Below are positions 25,322 to 34,520 of a DNA stretch of 64,000 bases, piece by piece. The notes under the pieces were generated by a model. The model searched no databases and was not told where the DNA came from. It saw only the letters and a list, made by a program, of their open reading frames with translations. Both the position numbers and the translations under genes were made by a program. How positions within the stretch are numbered: position 1 is the stretch's first letter; the number at the start of each line of letters is the position of its first letter. The DNA is from Promethearchaeota archaeon. Lineage in GTDB: Archaea; Asgardarchaeota; Lokiarchaeia; Sigyniarchaeales; SOKP01. The DNA lies in contig JAHPYZ010000003.1 in assembly GCA_019058425.1 (NCBI GenBank), forward strand, positions 1 through 64,000, read 5' to 3'.

Positions 25322-27403
25322 ATGAAATATTTCTTTGAAGTCTTAGCCAGCAAGATAGGTTATTCAAGAATTGGTAGAATTATTTTTTCAAAAGAACGTA
25401 AACTATTCGTTAACACTCCAAATATTATTATCCCTATAAAGAGTTCTTTAATGAAACAATTCAATTTCATTCAAGAATTTGAAGATCATAATTTATTTAC
25501 AATTTCTAAAGATTTTTTCTTAAAAATTGGTTTCATAAGGGAGAAATTCAGAAATACTGGATTTATATTTACCTATCCTGGTACTTTAAAAAATTTCCGA
25601 GAAATATTAGGAAAAAATACTAAAGTTTTTTCCAAGGATAATATAATATCACTTATCCCATACAACATTCCAACTACCAGTATAAATAAGGAATTTGCTG
25701 CGAGTGAAGTAAAAAATTATCTTCTCAGTATAGAAGAAATTTTGTATAATCATCCAAGTCTAAATTTTGGTTTAACTATTAGAATATTTGAATATGATGA
25801 TTTATTAGATCTCTATATTCCTATTATTAAGAAATATGAAAACATTAAGATTATTAATTTTGCTGATCTTTTTGATAATATCAGCAATTATCGAAGCATT
25901 TTAAAGAACATCATTAAAATAAAACAAGAATTGGATAATAACATAGTTGTTATGGCTTCTGGAAGAATAATTCCGAAGTTTTATCCGTTATTGATTTACC
26001 TAGGAATAGATCTAATTGATTCTTCATATCAATTGTTCTTATCTGCTGAGAATTTCTATGATACAATAGAATATTTACTACCAATATATAAAATAAAATA
26101 TTTTCCCTGTTCGTGCATAGCTTGTAAAGGCAATTTAACCAGCTTATATAATAATAAATATTCTTCTGAAAAGATTGAATTATTAAGCTTACATAATCTA
26201 ATAACAGCAAAAAATTATATGAATAAAGCCAAACAATACTTAAACAATGAAGATTTTCGAGCATTTGTAGAAAAGTCCTCTTTAGATGATACAACTTTAA
26301 TTTCAATGTTAAAAATCTTAGATAAAGAATATTTTAATGTTATTAAGTATGAAACTCCGATAAATCAAAAGAGTAAAAAAGTAAAGTCTTTTGGACCATC
26401 TTCATATAATAGACCAGATTTCAAGCAGTTTAGGGAAAGATTAATCAAAAATTTTGAACCTGAACCTTGGACAACTTTACTTATTTTGCTCCCATGTTCA
26501 GCAAAAAAACCTTATTCAGAATCTAAATCTCATAAAAAATTCTATAGCGTTCTAAGAAAATTTCCAGAATTTCCTACATTTCAAGAACTAATTCTAACAT
26601 CTCCTTTAGGATGTATTCCTAGACAATTAGAAAATATCTATCCTGTTAATTCTTATGATATTTCTGTAACTGGGGAATGGGATAATGAAGAAATAAATAT
26701 TACATCGGAAATGCTTATAAAATTAGTAGAACGATATGATCCAAACATACCTATTATTTGTCATTTAAAAAATGAATATCTCGAAATCGTGAAAAGAGCT
26801 TCCTCAAAACTATCTCATAAATTTCTTTTTTCTGAAATCTTGGATAAACCAACTTCTATAAAATCACTCCAATCCTTAGAGCGATCAATTTTGGACTTTA
26901 AAGATAAATTTAAACCAAATAAAAGTCATTTAGAATATAAAAATTACTCAAAAACATGGATTAGGAAATTTGTAAAAATCTTAGATTATCAATTTGGCAA
27001 AAATGCTGGCATTAATATTATCTCTAATGGTTTAAAGCCGATTCGGATAAGATTTAATGATCAAATTGATTTATATGATCTAAAAACTCAAGAAAAATTA
27101 GGGGTGTTTAAATCCTCAATAGGTCAAATTGAACTAACAATTATTGGCCTTAAGCGGTTATTTAAATCTAATCTTTCAATAAATTCAAATTTTATTATCT
27201 TTGATGGAGAAAAACTTCAAGGAAATACATTATTTCGAGCAGGTGTGTTAGATTATAGCCCAGATCTCATTCCCAATCATCAAGTTATTATATTAGATAA
27301 AGGAAAGGATAAAATCTTAGGAAGTGGAGTGTTAATTGTCGGTTCTAATTTTATAAAAAACTCTAAAAGTGGGAGAATAGTAAAAATAAATGAATGGAAA
27401 TAA
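25322..27403 (+). CDS. arcS: Archaeosine synthase ArcS (TgtA2) with PUA domain
   Basis: 693 residues. ArcS adds lysine to preQ0 at position 15 of archaeal tRNA, forming the intermediate that RaSEA turns into archaeosine. The N-terminal half is a degenerate TGT-like barrel with a Cys cluster 'FPCSCIACKG'. The core motif 'LLPCSAKKPYSESKSH' at about residue 386 and 'LGCIPRQLE' belong to the ArcS-specific DUF5591 domain. The last ~75 residues are a PUA domain for tRNA binding. The stop overlaps the start of the RaSEA gene by 14 bp, so both are translated together. Confidence 0.92.
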   Translation: MKYFFEVLASKIGYSRIGRIIFSKERKLFVNTPNIIIPIKSSLMKQFNFIQEFEDHNLFTISKDFFLKIGFIREKFRNTGFIFTYPGTLKNFREILGKNTKVFSKDNIISLIPYNIPTTSINKEFAASEVKNYLLSIEEILYNHPSLNFGLTIRIFEYDDLLDLYIPIIKKYENIKIINFADLFDNISNYRSILKNIIKIKQELDNNIVVMASGRIIPKFYPLLIYLGIDLIDSSYQLFLSAENFYDTIEYLLPIYKIKYFPCSCIACKGNLTSLYNNKYSSEKIELLSLHNLITAKNYMNKAKQYLNNEDFRAFVEKSSLDDTTLISMLKILDKEYFNVIKYETPINQKSKKVKSFGPSSYNRPDFKQFRERLIKNFEPEPWTTLLILLPCSAKKPYSESKSHKKFYSVLRKFPEFPTFQELILTSPLGCIPRQLENIYPVNSYDISVTGEWDNEEINITSEMLIKLVERYDPNIPIICHLKNEYLEIVKRASSKLSHKFLFSEILDKPTSIKSLQSLERSILDFKDKFKPNKSHLEYKNYSKTWIRKFVKILDYQFGKNAGINIISNGLKPIRIRFNDQIDLYDLKTQEKLGVFKSSIGQIELTIIGLKRLFKSNLSINSNFIIFDGEKLQGNTLFRAGVLDYSPDLIPNHQVIILDKGKDKILGSGVLIVGSNFIKNSKSGRIVKINEWK

Positions 27404-28490
27404 TAGTTTATATGAAGATAATAAAGTAATTCTTGAGAAGATTAATACTATAAGACTCAAAGCTTTAAAACATAGGAAAAAATATAGGTTAGAGGAAGCT
27501 AACCGTCCAGTTAGTCATTGGATAAAAGAAGATAGACTAAGAGATGAGATTGGAAAAGAATTTACGATAATCTTAAGATCAAAAGGATGCAGTTGGGGTT
27601 TAAGTGAAAAAGGAGGATGTTCCATGTGTGGATATTATTTAGATGCGATGAATGAAGATGTTTCAACTACTCAACTCAAAAATCAATTTGATTTTGCTTA
27701 TAATAAGAAGATAAATGAAATTATTAATGATCCTCATAACTTTATTTTTAAGATTTACAACTCTGGAAGCTTTTTAGATGATAATGAAATACCTCAAGAA
27801 GTTAGAACCTACATTTATGATAAAATCTCAAAATTAGAAAAAATTAAGGAGTTTGTAATAGAATCACGTTTAGAGTATATAAAAACTGAAAAATTAGAAG
27901 AAATTAGAGAATTTTTTGATAAAAAATACTTAGAGATTGCTATTGGGCTTGAAACAACAGATGATTATATTAGAAATAATTATATAAATAAGGGAGTTTT
28001 ATTTGAAAGTTTTATAGGGGCTTTAAACTTATTAAAAGAATATAAAATTGGTGTAAGAGTTTATTTATTACTGAAACCTCCATTCCTGAATGAACAAGGA
28101 GCAATTGACGATTGTTCAAATTCCATAAAAAAATTAATAGAACTAAACGTTAATTCAATATCAATTAATCCATTGAATATTCAAAAAGGAACTCTCGCTG
28201 AACATTTATGGTTTCAAAATAGATATAGACCTCCTTGGTTTTATTCATTATTTAAGTGTTTAAAAAAGTCTATAAGACAAGAAAATTTGAAAAGTATTCG
28301 TATATTATCTGATCCTTCTGGAGCTGGAACAAAAAGAGGGATTCATAACTGTCTAAAGAAAGAATGTGAAAGTTCGGCAAGGAAGAGACTCCAAAAATTT
28401 GTATTTACTCAGGATTTAAGAGAGTTAGAGCAGCTTGGATATGAATGTGAGTGTAAAAAAAAATATCAGTTTACAAAAGACTACTTCTAA
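27390..28490 (+). CDS. raSEA: Archaeosine biosynthesis radical SAM protein RaSEA
   Basis: 366 residues. 'GCSWGLSEKGGCSMCGYY' holds the three cluster Cys in the family's uncommon spacing; 'FKIYNSGSFLD' and 'IGLETTDD' are further radical SAM motifs. RaSEA cleaves the lysine adduct made by ArcS, giving the formamidine group of archaeosine at tRNA position 15. Overlap with arcS and the known ArcS-RaSEA complex make the role secure. A C-terminal 'CLKKECESSARKRLQ' may bind a second metal centre. Confidence 0.93.
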   Translation: MNGNNSLYEDNKVILEKINTIRLKALKHRKKYRLEEANRPVSHWIKEDRLRDEIGKEFTIILRSKGCSWGLSEKGGCSMCGYYLDAMNEDVSTTQLKNQFDFAYNKKINEIINDPHNFIFKIYNSGSFLDDNEIPQEVRTYIYDKISKLEKIKEFVIESRLEYIKTEKLEEIREFFDKKYLEIAIGLETTDDYIRNNYINKGVLFESFIGALNLLKEYKIGVRVYLLLKPPFLNEQGAIDDCSNSIKKLIELNVNSISINPLNIQKGTLAEHLWFQNRYRPPWFYSLFKCLKKSIRQENLKSIRILSDPSGAGTKRGIHNCLKKECESSARKRLQKFVFTQDLRELEQLGYECECKKKYQFTKDYF

Positions 28491-28649
28491 CAATGCTTTT
28501 CTCTATATTTTCTATTACAATTCTTTTTCGATTATGAATCCCTTAATATACCTTTTTGTAAAGATGGGAAAAAAAAACCATTATATTTAAATATTAACAA
28601 CCATCATTTATTTTAATTTTAAATTTCATCCGCTCAGCTAGGGGATCTC

Positions 28650-28904
28650 TTGAAAAAGAACTGGGTTAAATTAAATCTATTCTATATTGGTCAATCAACT
28701 AAAAGGCATCAAATATTTAGAGCGAAAAACTGGAATAATAAGTTAGAAAAAGTATTCAAGCAACCCATTTTCAATCAGAAATATGAAAAAATTGGATTTA
28801 TTAAGGATATTTTTGGACCAATTGATTTTCCATTTATCTCAATTAAACCATTATCTAATCAAACTTTTACCCCTAACGATATGTATTTCACAAAAATAGC
28901 TTAA
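28650..28904 (+). CDS. gar1: H/ACA ribonucleoprotein subunit Gar1
   Basis: 84 residues from a TTG start. '[20 protein letters not shown]' is the Gar1 core, a small beta barrel that binds Cbf5 and promotes product release in RNA-guided pseudouridylation. It directly precedes tfb, an arrangement common in archaea. No Cbf5 or Nop10 is in the window. Confidence 0.9.
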   Translation: MKKNWVKLNLFYIGQSTKRHQIFRAKNWNNKLEKVFKQPIFNQKYEKIGFIKDIFGPIDFPFISIKPLSNQTFTPNDMYFTKIA

Positions 28905-28951
28905 TCTTTTTAAAGATCTTTTTTACAAAGAAAAGAAAATATTACAAAAAG

Positions 28952-29929
28952 GTGGGATTAATTTCAAGTTGGAATGAATTGAGAGTTGATTCAGAAGATT
29001 ACTCTAGTATAGATAATACCGTATGCATTGAATGCGGGAAAAACATTTTTTTTGATGAAAATCGAGGACTAGTAGTTTGTGAAGAATGTGGACTAGTTCA
29101 TTCAGAAAAACATATTGATCGTGGACCAGAATGGAGAGCTTTTGATGCTGATCAGAAGAAGAAGAGAACTAGAACAGGAGCACCTATGACTTATATGATA
29201 CATGACAAAGGTCTTAGCACAATGATTGACTGGAAAAATCGGGATATTTATGGAAAAGAGATACCTGCTAAATTGAGGGGGCAAATTTTCAGACTTCGCA
29301 AATGGCAAAGCCGTATACGAGTCTCTGATGCTACAGAAAGAAATCTTACTTTTGCATTGAGTGAACTTGATCGGATGGCATCAAATTTAGATCTTCAAAA
29401 AAATTTACGAGAATGTTCAGCAAAAATATATCGCGACGCAGTTGAAGCTCATTTAATTCGTGGAAGAAGTATCGAAGGTGTAGCTGCTGCAAGCTTATAT
29501 GCTGCATGTAGAATGTATAAAATTCCACGTACTTTAAATGAAATTGCAGAAGTTGCTCGCGTAGATAAAAAAGAAATCGGTCGCTCTTTTAGATTCATTT
29601 CAAAAGAATTAGAATTAAATTTGAATCCAACTAAACCAATGGATTTTCTTACGAGGTTTATATCTGAATTGCAGTTACCTACTGAATGTCAAAAAATAGC
29701 TAAATCAATAATTAGAATTGCGGAAGAGCGTGGATTGACTTCTGGAAGAGGCCCAACAGGAGTATGTGCAGCTGCAATATATGCATCATGTATTTTATCA
29801 AATGAACGAAGAACTCAAAGAAAAATTGCTCGAATTAGCTGTGTAACTGAAGTTACAGTTCGAAATCGCTTCAGTGAACTCGTAGAAAATCTTAACCTTG
29901 GAATATCATTAAAAAAAAACAATAAATAG
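28952..29929 (+). CDS. tfb: Transcription initiation factor TFB (TFIIB homologue)
   Basis: 325 residues from a GTG start. Zinc ribbon '[20 protein letters not shown]' to 'CG' (about 25-47), B-reader/linker '[19 protein letters not shown]', then two cyclin folds ending with '[20 protein letters not shown]' and '[16 protein letters not shown]'. It bridges TBP on the TATA box and RNA polymerase. The cognate two-repeat TBP is not in this window. Linked to gar1. Confidence 0.96.
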   Translation: MGLISSWNELRVDSEDYSSIDNTVCIECGKNIFFDENRGLVVCEECGLVHSEKHIDRGPEWRAFDADQKKKRTRTGAPMTYMIHDKGLSTMIDWKNRDIYGKEIPAKLRGQIFRLRKWQSRIRVSDATERNLTFALSELDRMASNLDLQKNLRECSAKIYRDAVEAHLIRGRSIEGVAAASLYAACRMYKIPRTLNEIAEVARVDKKEIGRSFRFISKELELNLNPTKPMDFLTRFISELQLPTECQKIAKSIIRIAEERGLTSGRGPTGVCAAAIYASCILSNERRTQRKIARISCVTEVTVRNRFSELVENLNLGISLKKNNK

Positions 29930-30096
29930 ATGTTTCTTACTTTTTCTTGGGTTAGAGAAATTATATAATTCTGAAATATTTGTGTTTTTTTTTATATTGC
30001 TTAATTTGATAGAAGAATGGTATTATCTTCATAATATAGCATTTAATGATTCGAGTCTTTCAATAAGATCATATTGATAGAATAGGTGTTCTAATA

Positions 30097-30432
30097 TTGG
30101 ATAATCTTATTAATGAAAGTGAGGTTAAGTATTTCTTATACAGAATAGAAAAAAACTTCCCAAATTTTGTTGCTGGAATCATTACAGATAAGCATGGATT
30201 TCCCGTAGCATCAAAAATTTCAAAGAAATTATGGATACTTGAGAATACATTAGCCTTATCTGCAATTACTAAAAATAGAGAATTCATAGAAGATTCTAAA
30301 TTAGTACAAATAAAAAAAGATTTAGATAAGTCAAAAAATTACAAATTGTTAGTATTATTGGAAAAGTCAAAAGATTATAAAAGTCGAATGAAGCCATTAA
30401 AGAGTTTAATTAAAGACCAGAATCTTTTCTAA
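30097..30432 (+). CDS. Small roadblock/LC7-like protein
   Basis: 111 residues from a TTG start. 'FPNFVAGIITDKHGFPVASK' fits the central strand pair of a roadblock/LC7 domain (the usual 'A.ivd.dG.pias'), with helices before and after and a basic C terminus. Roadblock proteins in Asgard archaea are numerous and related to regulators of small GTPases. The match is short and the second half is atypical, so the family call is tentative. It is followed in the same direction by a second roadblock-type gene. Confidence 0.55.
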   Translation: MDNLINESEVKYFLYRIEKNFPNFVAGIITDKHGFPVASKISKKLWILENTLALSAITKNREFIEDSKLVQIKKDLDKSKNYKLLVLLEKSKDYKSRMKPLKSLIKDQNLF

Positions 30433-30641
30433 GAACTAAATTTACTGAAAAGAACGTAGAATTATTGTTTATTGCGAACCGTAGAAAAAACACTGAATCT
30501 ACTTAAATTTTTATATTTAAAATTTCTTCATTTACTAAAGTAGGTGTAAGGTAAAAATATAAAGATTAGTTTAAATAAATATTTTTTAACCTTAAAGATA
30601 CTTAATTGAAATGATATAATGATAGATAGGTTGACTAATAT

Positions 30642-31112
30642 TTGAGTTATACCGAGGATGAGCTTAGATTAAAAAAGATTTTAACTACAATCATCAACAG
30701 TGCAGCTGGATTAAAATATGCTCTATTAACCGATGATACAGGAATAACTATTTTAAGTCAAGCTAAATTTAAATTTTCTAATCATCAAGGTATATCTGTA
30801 GAGAAAATTGGCGCTATTGGAGGTGCTGTTTTTGTAGCTGGTGAGGAACAAGGACATATTTTAGGATATGGATCCATTAACCTTCAAATAACTGAATACC
30901 TTGAGGGTATGATCTTTTCAATGAAAGTGGGTAAAGGAGTATTGTGTATAGTTTCTGATAACAATGCTCAAATTGGATTTATTAGAGCAACTATGAAAAA
31001 ATGGGGTCCTATGCTGACCAGCATTTTGGACAGATATCTAAAAGCCGATCAAGCAGAAATGAGTAAGGAAGTAAAGGAATTATTTAAATCCGACACTTTT
31101 GGTATGCTATAA
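30642..31112 (+). CDS. Roadblock/LC7 domain protein
   Basis: 156 residues from a TTG start. 'YALLTDDTGITILSQAK', 'KIGAIGGAVFVAGEEQGHIL', 'EYLEGMIFSMKVGKGVLCIV' and 'IGFIRATMKKW' follow the helix-strand order of a roadblock/LC7 domain. A C-terminal helix of ~35 residues follows. Such domains dimerise and in eukaryotes scaffold or regulate small GTPases (Ragulator, dynein, MglB in bacteria). No GTPase gene is next to it, so the partner must be encoded elsewhere. Confidence 0.75.
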   Translation: MSYTEDELRLKKILTTIINSAAGLKYALLTDDTGITILSQAKFKFSNHQGISVEKIGAIGGAVFVAGEEQGHILGYGSINLQITEYLEGMIFSMKVGKGVLCIVSDNNAQIGFIRATMKKWGPMLTSILDRYLKADQAEMSKEVKELFKSDTFGML

Positions 31113-31114
31113 AT
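31107..31114 (+). promoter_or_regulatory. TATA-like box overlapping the roadblock gene stop
   Basis: 'CTATAAAT' ends about 20 nt before the paired 'GCCTAA' at 31134. It could drive the structured element downstream. In AT-rich sequence this alone is weak evidence. Confidence 0.25.
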
Positions 31115-31133
31115 TGAATCAGCATGTATTGTT

Positions 31134-31424
31134 GCCTAAAACACTAACTCTTTTTTCTCATATCATGGTATTACCATAAAATTGAAAAAGCTCTCTCGTG
31201 TTAGGCGATAATTTTTATGCCTTTTTGGGACATAATCATGTTTCCTGCCTGGGTACTGACTCAAATTTCATTGCTATTGGCATTCGCCATTGCTCATTAG
31301 GAGCCCATTTTCTCAGGATAAATACTGATTAATCAACTCAAGTGTAAGCGTACTCATGCGCTACATAATCATATTTTAGATCATATGTGCCCTCGATGAC
31401 GCAATTAATCCATCATCGTTGTCC
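31134..31424. ncRNA. Candidate structured RNA or element, unassigned
   Basis: The 240 bp from 31201 contain about 37% G+C against far lower values around it, with no ORF. 'GCCTAA..CAC' at 31134 pairs with 'GTGTTAGGC' at 31198-31206, enclosing 'CTTTTTTC/GAAAAAG' and 'ATGGT/ACCAT' hairpins. A second domain is closed by 'TTGGGACA' (near 31216) with 'TGTCCCAA' (near 31417) and contains hairpins 'CGATGA...TCATCG' and 'GTA.GCG...CGCTAC'. 'ACATAATCAT' occurs twice. Neither strand shows SRP helix 8 or RNase P conserved regions. The strand is undecided: both sides have TATA-like boxes. One or two RNAs, or a mobile-element remnant, are possible. Confidence 0.45.
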
Positions 31425-31538
31425 CAATATAGTTATAGAATATTATAATTATAAAAATTTTCATTTTTAAGAAAAATCAAAGGTATATTTTTCATTAACA
31501 ATCTTAATATTATCTTCGATTGTTATCAATTCCATTCC

Positions 31539-32066
31539 TTATTTTTGCTTTTCTTTTATTTCCATTTTTTCTAGGGCATTATTAATTCTTTTCAATTCAT
31601 TCTCTAATTCTTCCTTCCGCTTTTTTTTTTCTTCCTTGTTAGTTAATTTAACTTCTTCAAGGATTGGATTTATAAAGGATGTTTTCAATTCTCCTAAAAT
31701 TTTACGTCTTGTTTTTGGATCTCCTCCACAACGAATTTTTGGGCTTTCTTCTATTTGTATACGATAAAAAGTGCGTATGATATCAATAATAGCATCAGAG
31801 TAATCATTCCAAATTCCTGACATTATATCTTCATTTAAACATTCAAGCCAAAAGTTTGGTATTGAAAGCACTATTTTAGTTCTATTTGTTGATGTGTTTC
31901 TTGTAGTGGTAATAATACTAGGTCTTCCATTCTTATCCCACTGTTTTGCTGCTGAAATCGTACCATAGGAACATTTTTCTGCTATTACAATCGAAGATTG
32001 TTTTTCACCATTAGCAAGACGTTCAATGATACGTTCATATTTATTTATATTAGATTTTCTTGTCAT
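31539..32066 (-). CDS. Putative DNA-binding regulator with HTH and ribbon-helix-helix-like parts
   Basis: About 175 residues from the ATG at 32066 (a GTG nine bases upstream is also open). The N-terminal 'ERLANGEKQSSIVIAEKCSY' to 'GTISAAKQWDKNGRPS' looks like an HTH. 'TKIVLSIPNFWLECLNEDI' followed by 'WNDYSDAIIDIIRTFYR' has the strand-helix-helix pattern of a ribbon-helix-helix protein. The C-terminal 40 residues are a highly charged coiled coil. Upstream lie several copies of an ATAGTAGTA-like word that could be its operators, suggesting autoregulation. Target genes are unknown. Confidence 0.5.
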   Translation of the reverse strand: MTRKSNINKYERIIERLANGEKQSSIVIAEKCSYGTISAAKQWDKNGRPSIITTTRNTSTNRTKIVLSIPNFWLECLNEDIMSGIWNDYSDAIIDIIRTFYRIQIEESPKIRCGGDPKTRRKILGELKTSFINPILEEVKLTNKEEKKKRKEELENELKRINNALEKMEIKEKQK

Positions 32067-32075
32067 GTTAATCAC

Positions 32076-32210
32076 TGTTACTACTATAAACTGATCATGT
32101 ATTTAAATCTTTGTAGTAGGGTTTTTAATTGAAGTAGAATAATAGTAGTAAGATCAGAAAATATTAACTTTTTAGAATTATTAATAATAGTAGTATAATA
32201 GTAGAATTAT
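32076..32210. promoter_or_regulatory. Cluster of ATAGTAGTA-like operator motifs
   Basis: 'TTACTACTATAA' (inverted) occurs at about 32079, 'GTAGTAGG' near 32113, 'ATAGTAGTAAG' near 32142 and 'ATAGTAGTATAATAGTAG' near 32187. They lie in the promoter region of the HTH/RHH gene, as expected for cooperative binding of a small regulator. Confidence 0.45.
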
Positions 32211-32262
32211 TTAATTTTGTCCTTTAGCACCAATTCAAAAAAAATTAAACTGATGTATTTAT

Positions 32263-32757
32263 TCAAGAAAAAGGAAAAGGATCTTTTTTATTAACTCCTT
32301 TAATCTTATCCTCAATTCGAGCTATTAGATTAGTTAAGCAGTTAAAAAGGATAATTTTTATCTGTTCATAGGTAAGATCAATTTCTATATCTGTTTCGTC
32401 ACGGAAATCATCATTTTTATAAAAAGCTTTATAGACATTTTCTGTTTTTAGGATCTTGTATGAACTATCTACTATAAAGGCGTAGACACTTTCACTTTCA
32501 TATTCTCTTTTCATAATTAAGGAGAGCATAGCAAATTCTTTTTTCCCTCGTGCCCATTCAGAGGGGATCTCGAAATTAAAATTTATAATCTTCTTTTTTT
32601 TTGTGATGAGAACTATTTCAAAGAAGGTTTCATCGATTTCTAAGTCGAAAAATTTCAAAAGTCTATTGATAATATCTTCCTCAAGCTTTTCATTAGGATA
32701 TGACATCAGCACAGATGGACCTTTAATTTGATGGAAGTAAGTAAGTACGAGGTGCAT
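32263..32757 (-). CDS. Longin-like domain protein (paralogue of the gene at 6019)
   Basis: 164 residues, essentially the domain alone. 'LTYFHQIKGPSVLMSYP', 'FNFEIPSEWARGKKEFAMLS' and 'VYKAFYKNDD' align with the protein encoded at 6019-6690, which has an extra N-terminal module. The start at the first strand ('MHLVLTYF') is what longin domains look like. This makes it a likely trafficking- or GTPase-related protein of the Asgard type, but function is inference. It precedes nothing obvious; 81 bp separate it from the ECF transporter operon on the same strand. Confidence 0.6.
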   Translation of the reverse strand: MHLVLTYFHQIKGPSVLMSYPNEKLEEDIINRLLKFFDLEIDETFFEIVLITKKKKIINFNFEIPSEWARGKKEFAMLSLIMKREYESESVYAFIVDSSYKILKTENVYKAFYKNDDFRDETDIEIDLTYEQIKIILFNCLTNLIARIEDKIKGVNKKDPFPFS

Positions 32758-32837
32758 AAGACTATTAGAATAAGTTTTATTATAGTATAAATTATGGAAA
32801 TTTAAAATTATTTTATTAGTAAACGATGAAATTACAA

Positions 32838-33563
32838 CTAACTCTTCTTTATTAATGAAAGTATATTTTCATATGATCCAAGCAAGTTTTTAATTTTTGA
32901 ATTTCCTAGCCCTATTAAGGGATTACCTGCAAAAATCATTTTACCTTCATCCAAAAAAAGCATATACTTTGCCCAATGCTCGATAAAAAACAAATTATGA
33001 GATGTAAATAATATAGTTATTTCATTCTCTATTCTTAGTCTTTCTAATATTTTAAGATGATTGTATATTGACTTAAAATCTAAATTTGCAAAAGGTTCGT
33101 CTAAAATCAACAATTTTGGTTTCAAAACAAGTAAACCAGCTAAAGCTGCTCTTTTTCGTTGGCCCCAGGAAAGATTAAATGGTGAGTATTCCTTATATTC
33201 TAATAAGTCCACTGCTTCTAAAGCCCAATTGACTCTTTCTTTTACTTCTTCCTCTTCAAGTTTTAAGTTCCTAGCTCCAAAACTAATATCTTCTTCAATT
33301 GTAGGTGCAAATAGTTGGTCATCAGGATTTTGAAATAAAAATCCAATTGATTTCCTAATCTCCCATAATTCTTGTTTATTTCTTGTGAGAGTCTTATTAA
33401 AAATCTTGATATTTCCTGATTCAGGTTTTAATAATCCAACTAATAATCTTAATAAAGTTGTTTTGCCTGAACCGTTATTTCCTGTAAGCCCACATATGAT
33501 TTTTTCTTCTAAATTGAAAGAAATGTTTTGAATTTTAAATCCAGAATTGTAGCTGAAATTCAA
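32838..33563 (-). CDS. cbiO: ECF transporter ATPase CbiO-like
   Basis: 241 residues from a TTG. Walker A 'GNNGSGKTTLLRLL', Q-loop 'LFQNPDDQLF' (typical of ECF ATPases), signature 'NLSWGQRKRAALAG', Walker B 'LLILDEPFANLD'. The frame is open four or five codons further upstream through 'IEIEGL', the usual beginning of such ATPases, where only ATA codons could serve as starts. It powers uptake with the CbiQ and CbiM proteins encoded beside it, presumably cobalt or nickel. It follows cbiQ with only about 11 bp between the two as annotated. Confidence 0.9.
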   Translation of the reverse strand: MNFSYNSGFKIQNISFNLEEKIICGLTGNNGSGKTTLLRLLVGLLKPESGNIKIFNKTLTRNKQELWEIRKSIGFLFQNPDDQLFAPTIEEDISFGARNLKLEEEEVKERVNWALEAVDLLEYKEYSPFNLSWGQRKRAALAGLLVLKPKLLILDEPFANLDFKSIYNHLKILERLRIENEITILFTSHNLFFIEHWAKYMLFLDEGKMIFAGNPLIGLGNSKIKNLLGSYENILSLIKKS

Positions 33564-33574
33564 ACCTTCTATTT

Positions 33575-34378
33575 CTATGGCATAATTAATTTAAAAACAC
33601 CTTGATAAATTGATTTTAAGTCTATTATAAAAATGATACTAAGGATTAGTAGTAAAAAAAAAAACAATAAACCCACGTCGATAACTTTTATTTTTTTTGA
33701 AGTAAAGGTAATTTTACCAGAAAAACCACGCATTTTTAGACTATCATATAATTTTTCACTCCTTTCCATATTCATTACAATACTCTTACCCATCACGAAT
33801 GCGTGTGTTTTTAATTTTTGCCAATATGTGGTAATTTTTTTACCTCTCATTTCTTGTGCTTCTAATATTTTTTTGTTGGAACTTGCTAGGATAGGAATAT
33901 AATGCAACATTATTATTAGAGATCCCACTAAGAACGAAGGTATTCGTAATTTTGTTAAACTATCTACGAATTCTGAGTAAGTTAAGGTGGAAAAAAATGA
34001 CATAAAAATAAAGAGTGCTCCAAAAACTCTTAAAAAAATAAGAGAAGCAAGATATAAACCTTCTCTATAAATGATTAATGAAATACCAAGATTCAGGGTA
34101 TATAATTTTGTATCCCCTACATAAAAGGGAATAAAAATTGTGATCAAAAGGATAAAAGGAATGATTACTTTTAATCTTGCTAAAATTTTTATGATATTTA
34201 ACCTAAACATTAAATCACTAATTATAGCGACTAATATAATAGTAAGTATCAAATAAATGTCTTCTATAATTAGAAAAGGTAAGACTAAGAAAAAGGGTAT
34301 AATCAGACGAAAAAAGGGATTAATCTTATTTAAGTAGATTTTCTCATTCTCAAGTCTAAAAGGTAAGGTTGTTTTCAT
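33575..34378 (-). CDS. cbiQ: ECF transporter T component CbiQ-like
   Basis: 267 residues with about five to six hydrophobic segments. The coupling motifs are present: 'EAQEMRGKKITTYWQ' (first Ala/Arg-Gly box variant) and 'YDSLKMRGFSGKIT' (second). The T component connects the membrane substrate-binding CbiM to the ATPases. It is divergent from cbiM with 142 bp in between, a split of the usual cbiMNQO order. Confidence 0.88.
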   Translation of the reverse strand: MKTTLPFRLENEKIYLNKINPFFRLIIPFFLVLPFLIIEDIYLILTIILVAIISDLMFRLNIIKILARLKVIIPFILLITIFIPFYVGDTKLYTLNLGISLIIYREGLYLASLIFLRVFGALFIFMSFFSTLTYSEFVDSLTKLRIPSFLVGSLIIMLHYIPILASSNKKILEAQEMRGKKITTYWQKLKTHAFVMGKSIVMNMERSEKLYDSLKMRGFSGKITFTSKKIKVIDVGLLFFFLLLILSIIFIIDLKSIYQGVFKLIMP

Positions 34379-34520
34379 AGAATTATCTTTTATATAATTA
34401 ATTAATTAGAGTTCATACTTATTTTTAAAAAAGTAATACTTTTTATTTTTCATACTATTTTATAATATAGTAACATTTTAAATCTTCATTATAAAAAAAA
34501 TTAACGTTAATAATTTAAAA

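Noticed and set aside
25950-26306. 118-residue minus-strand ORF inside arcS
   Set aside because: Low-complexity Tyr/Leu-rich shadow of the antisense strand; arcS is clearly coding.
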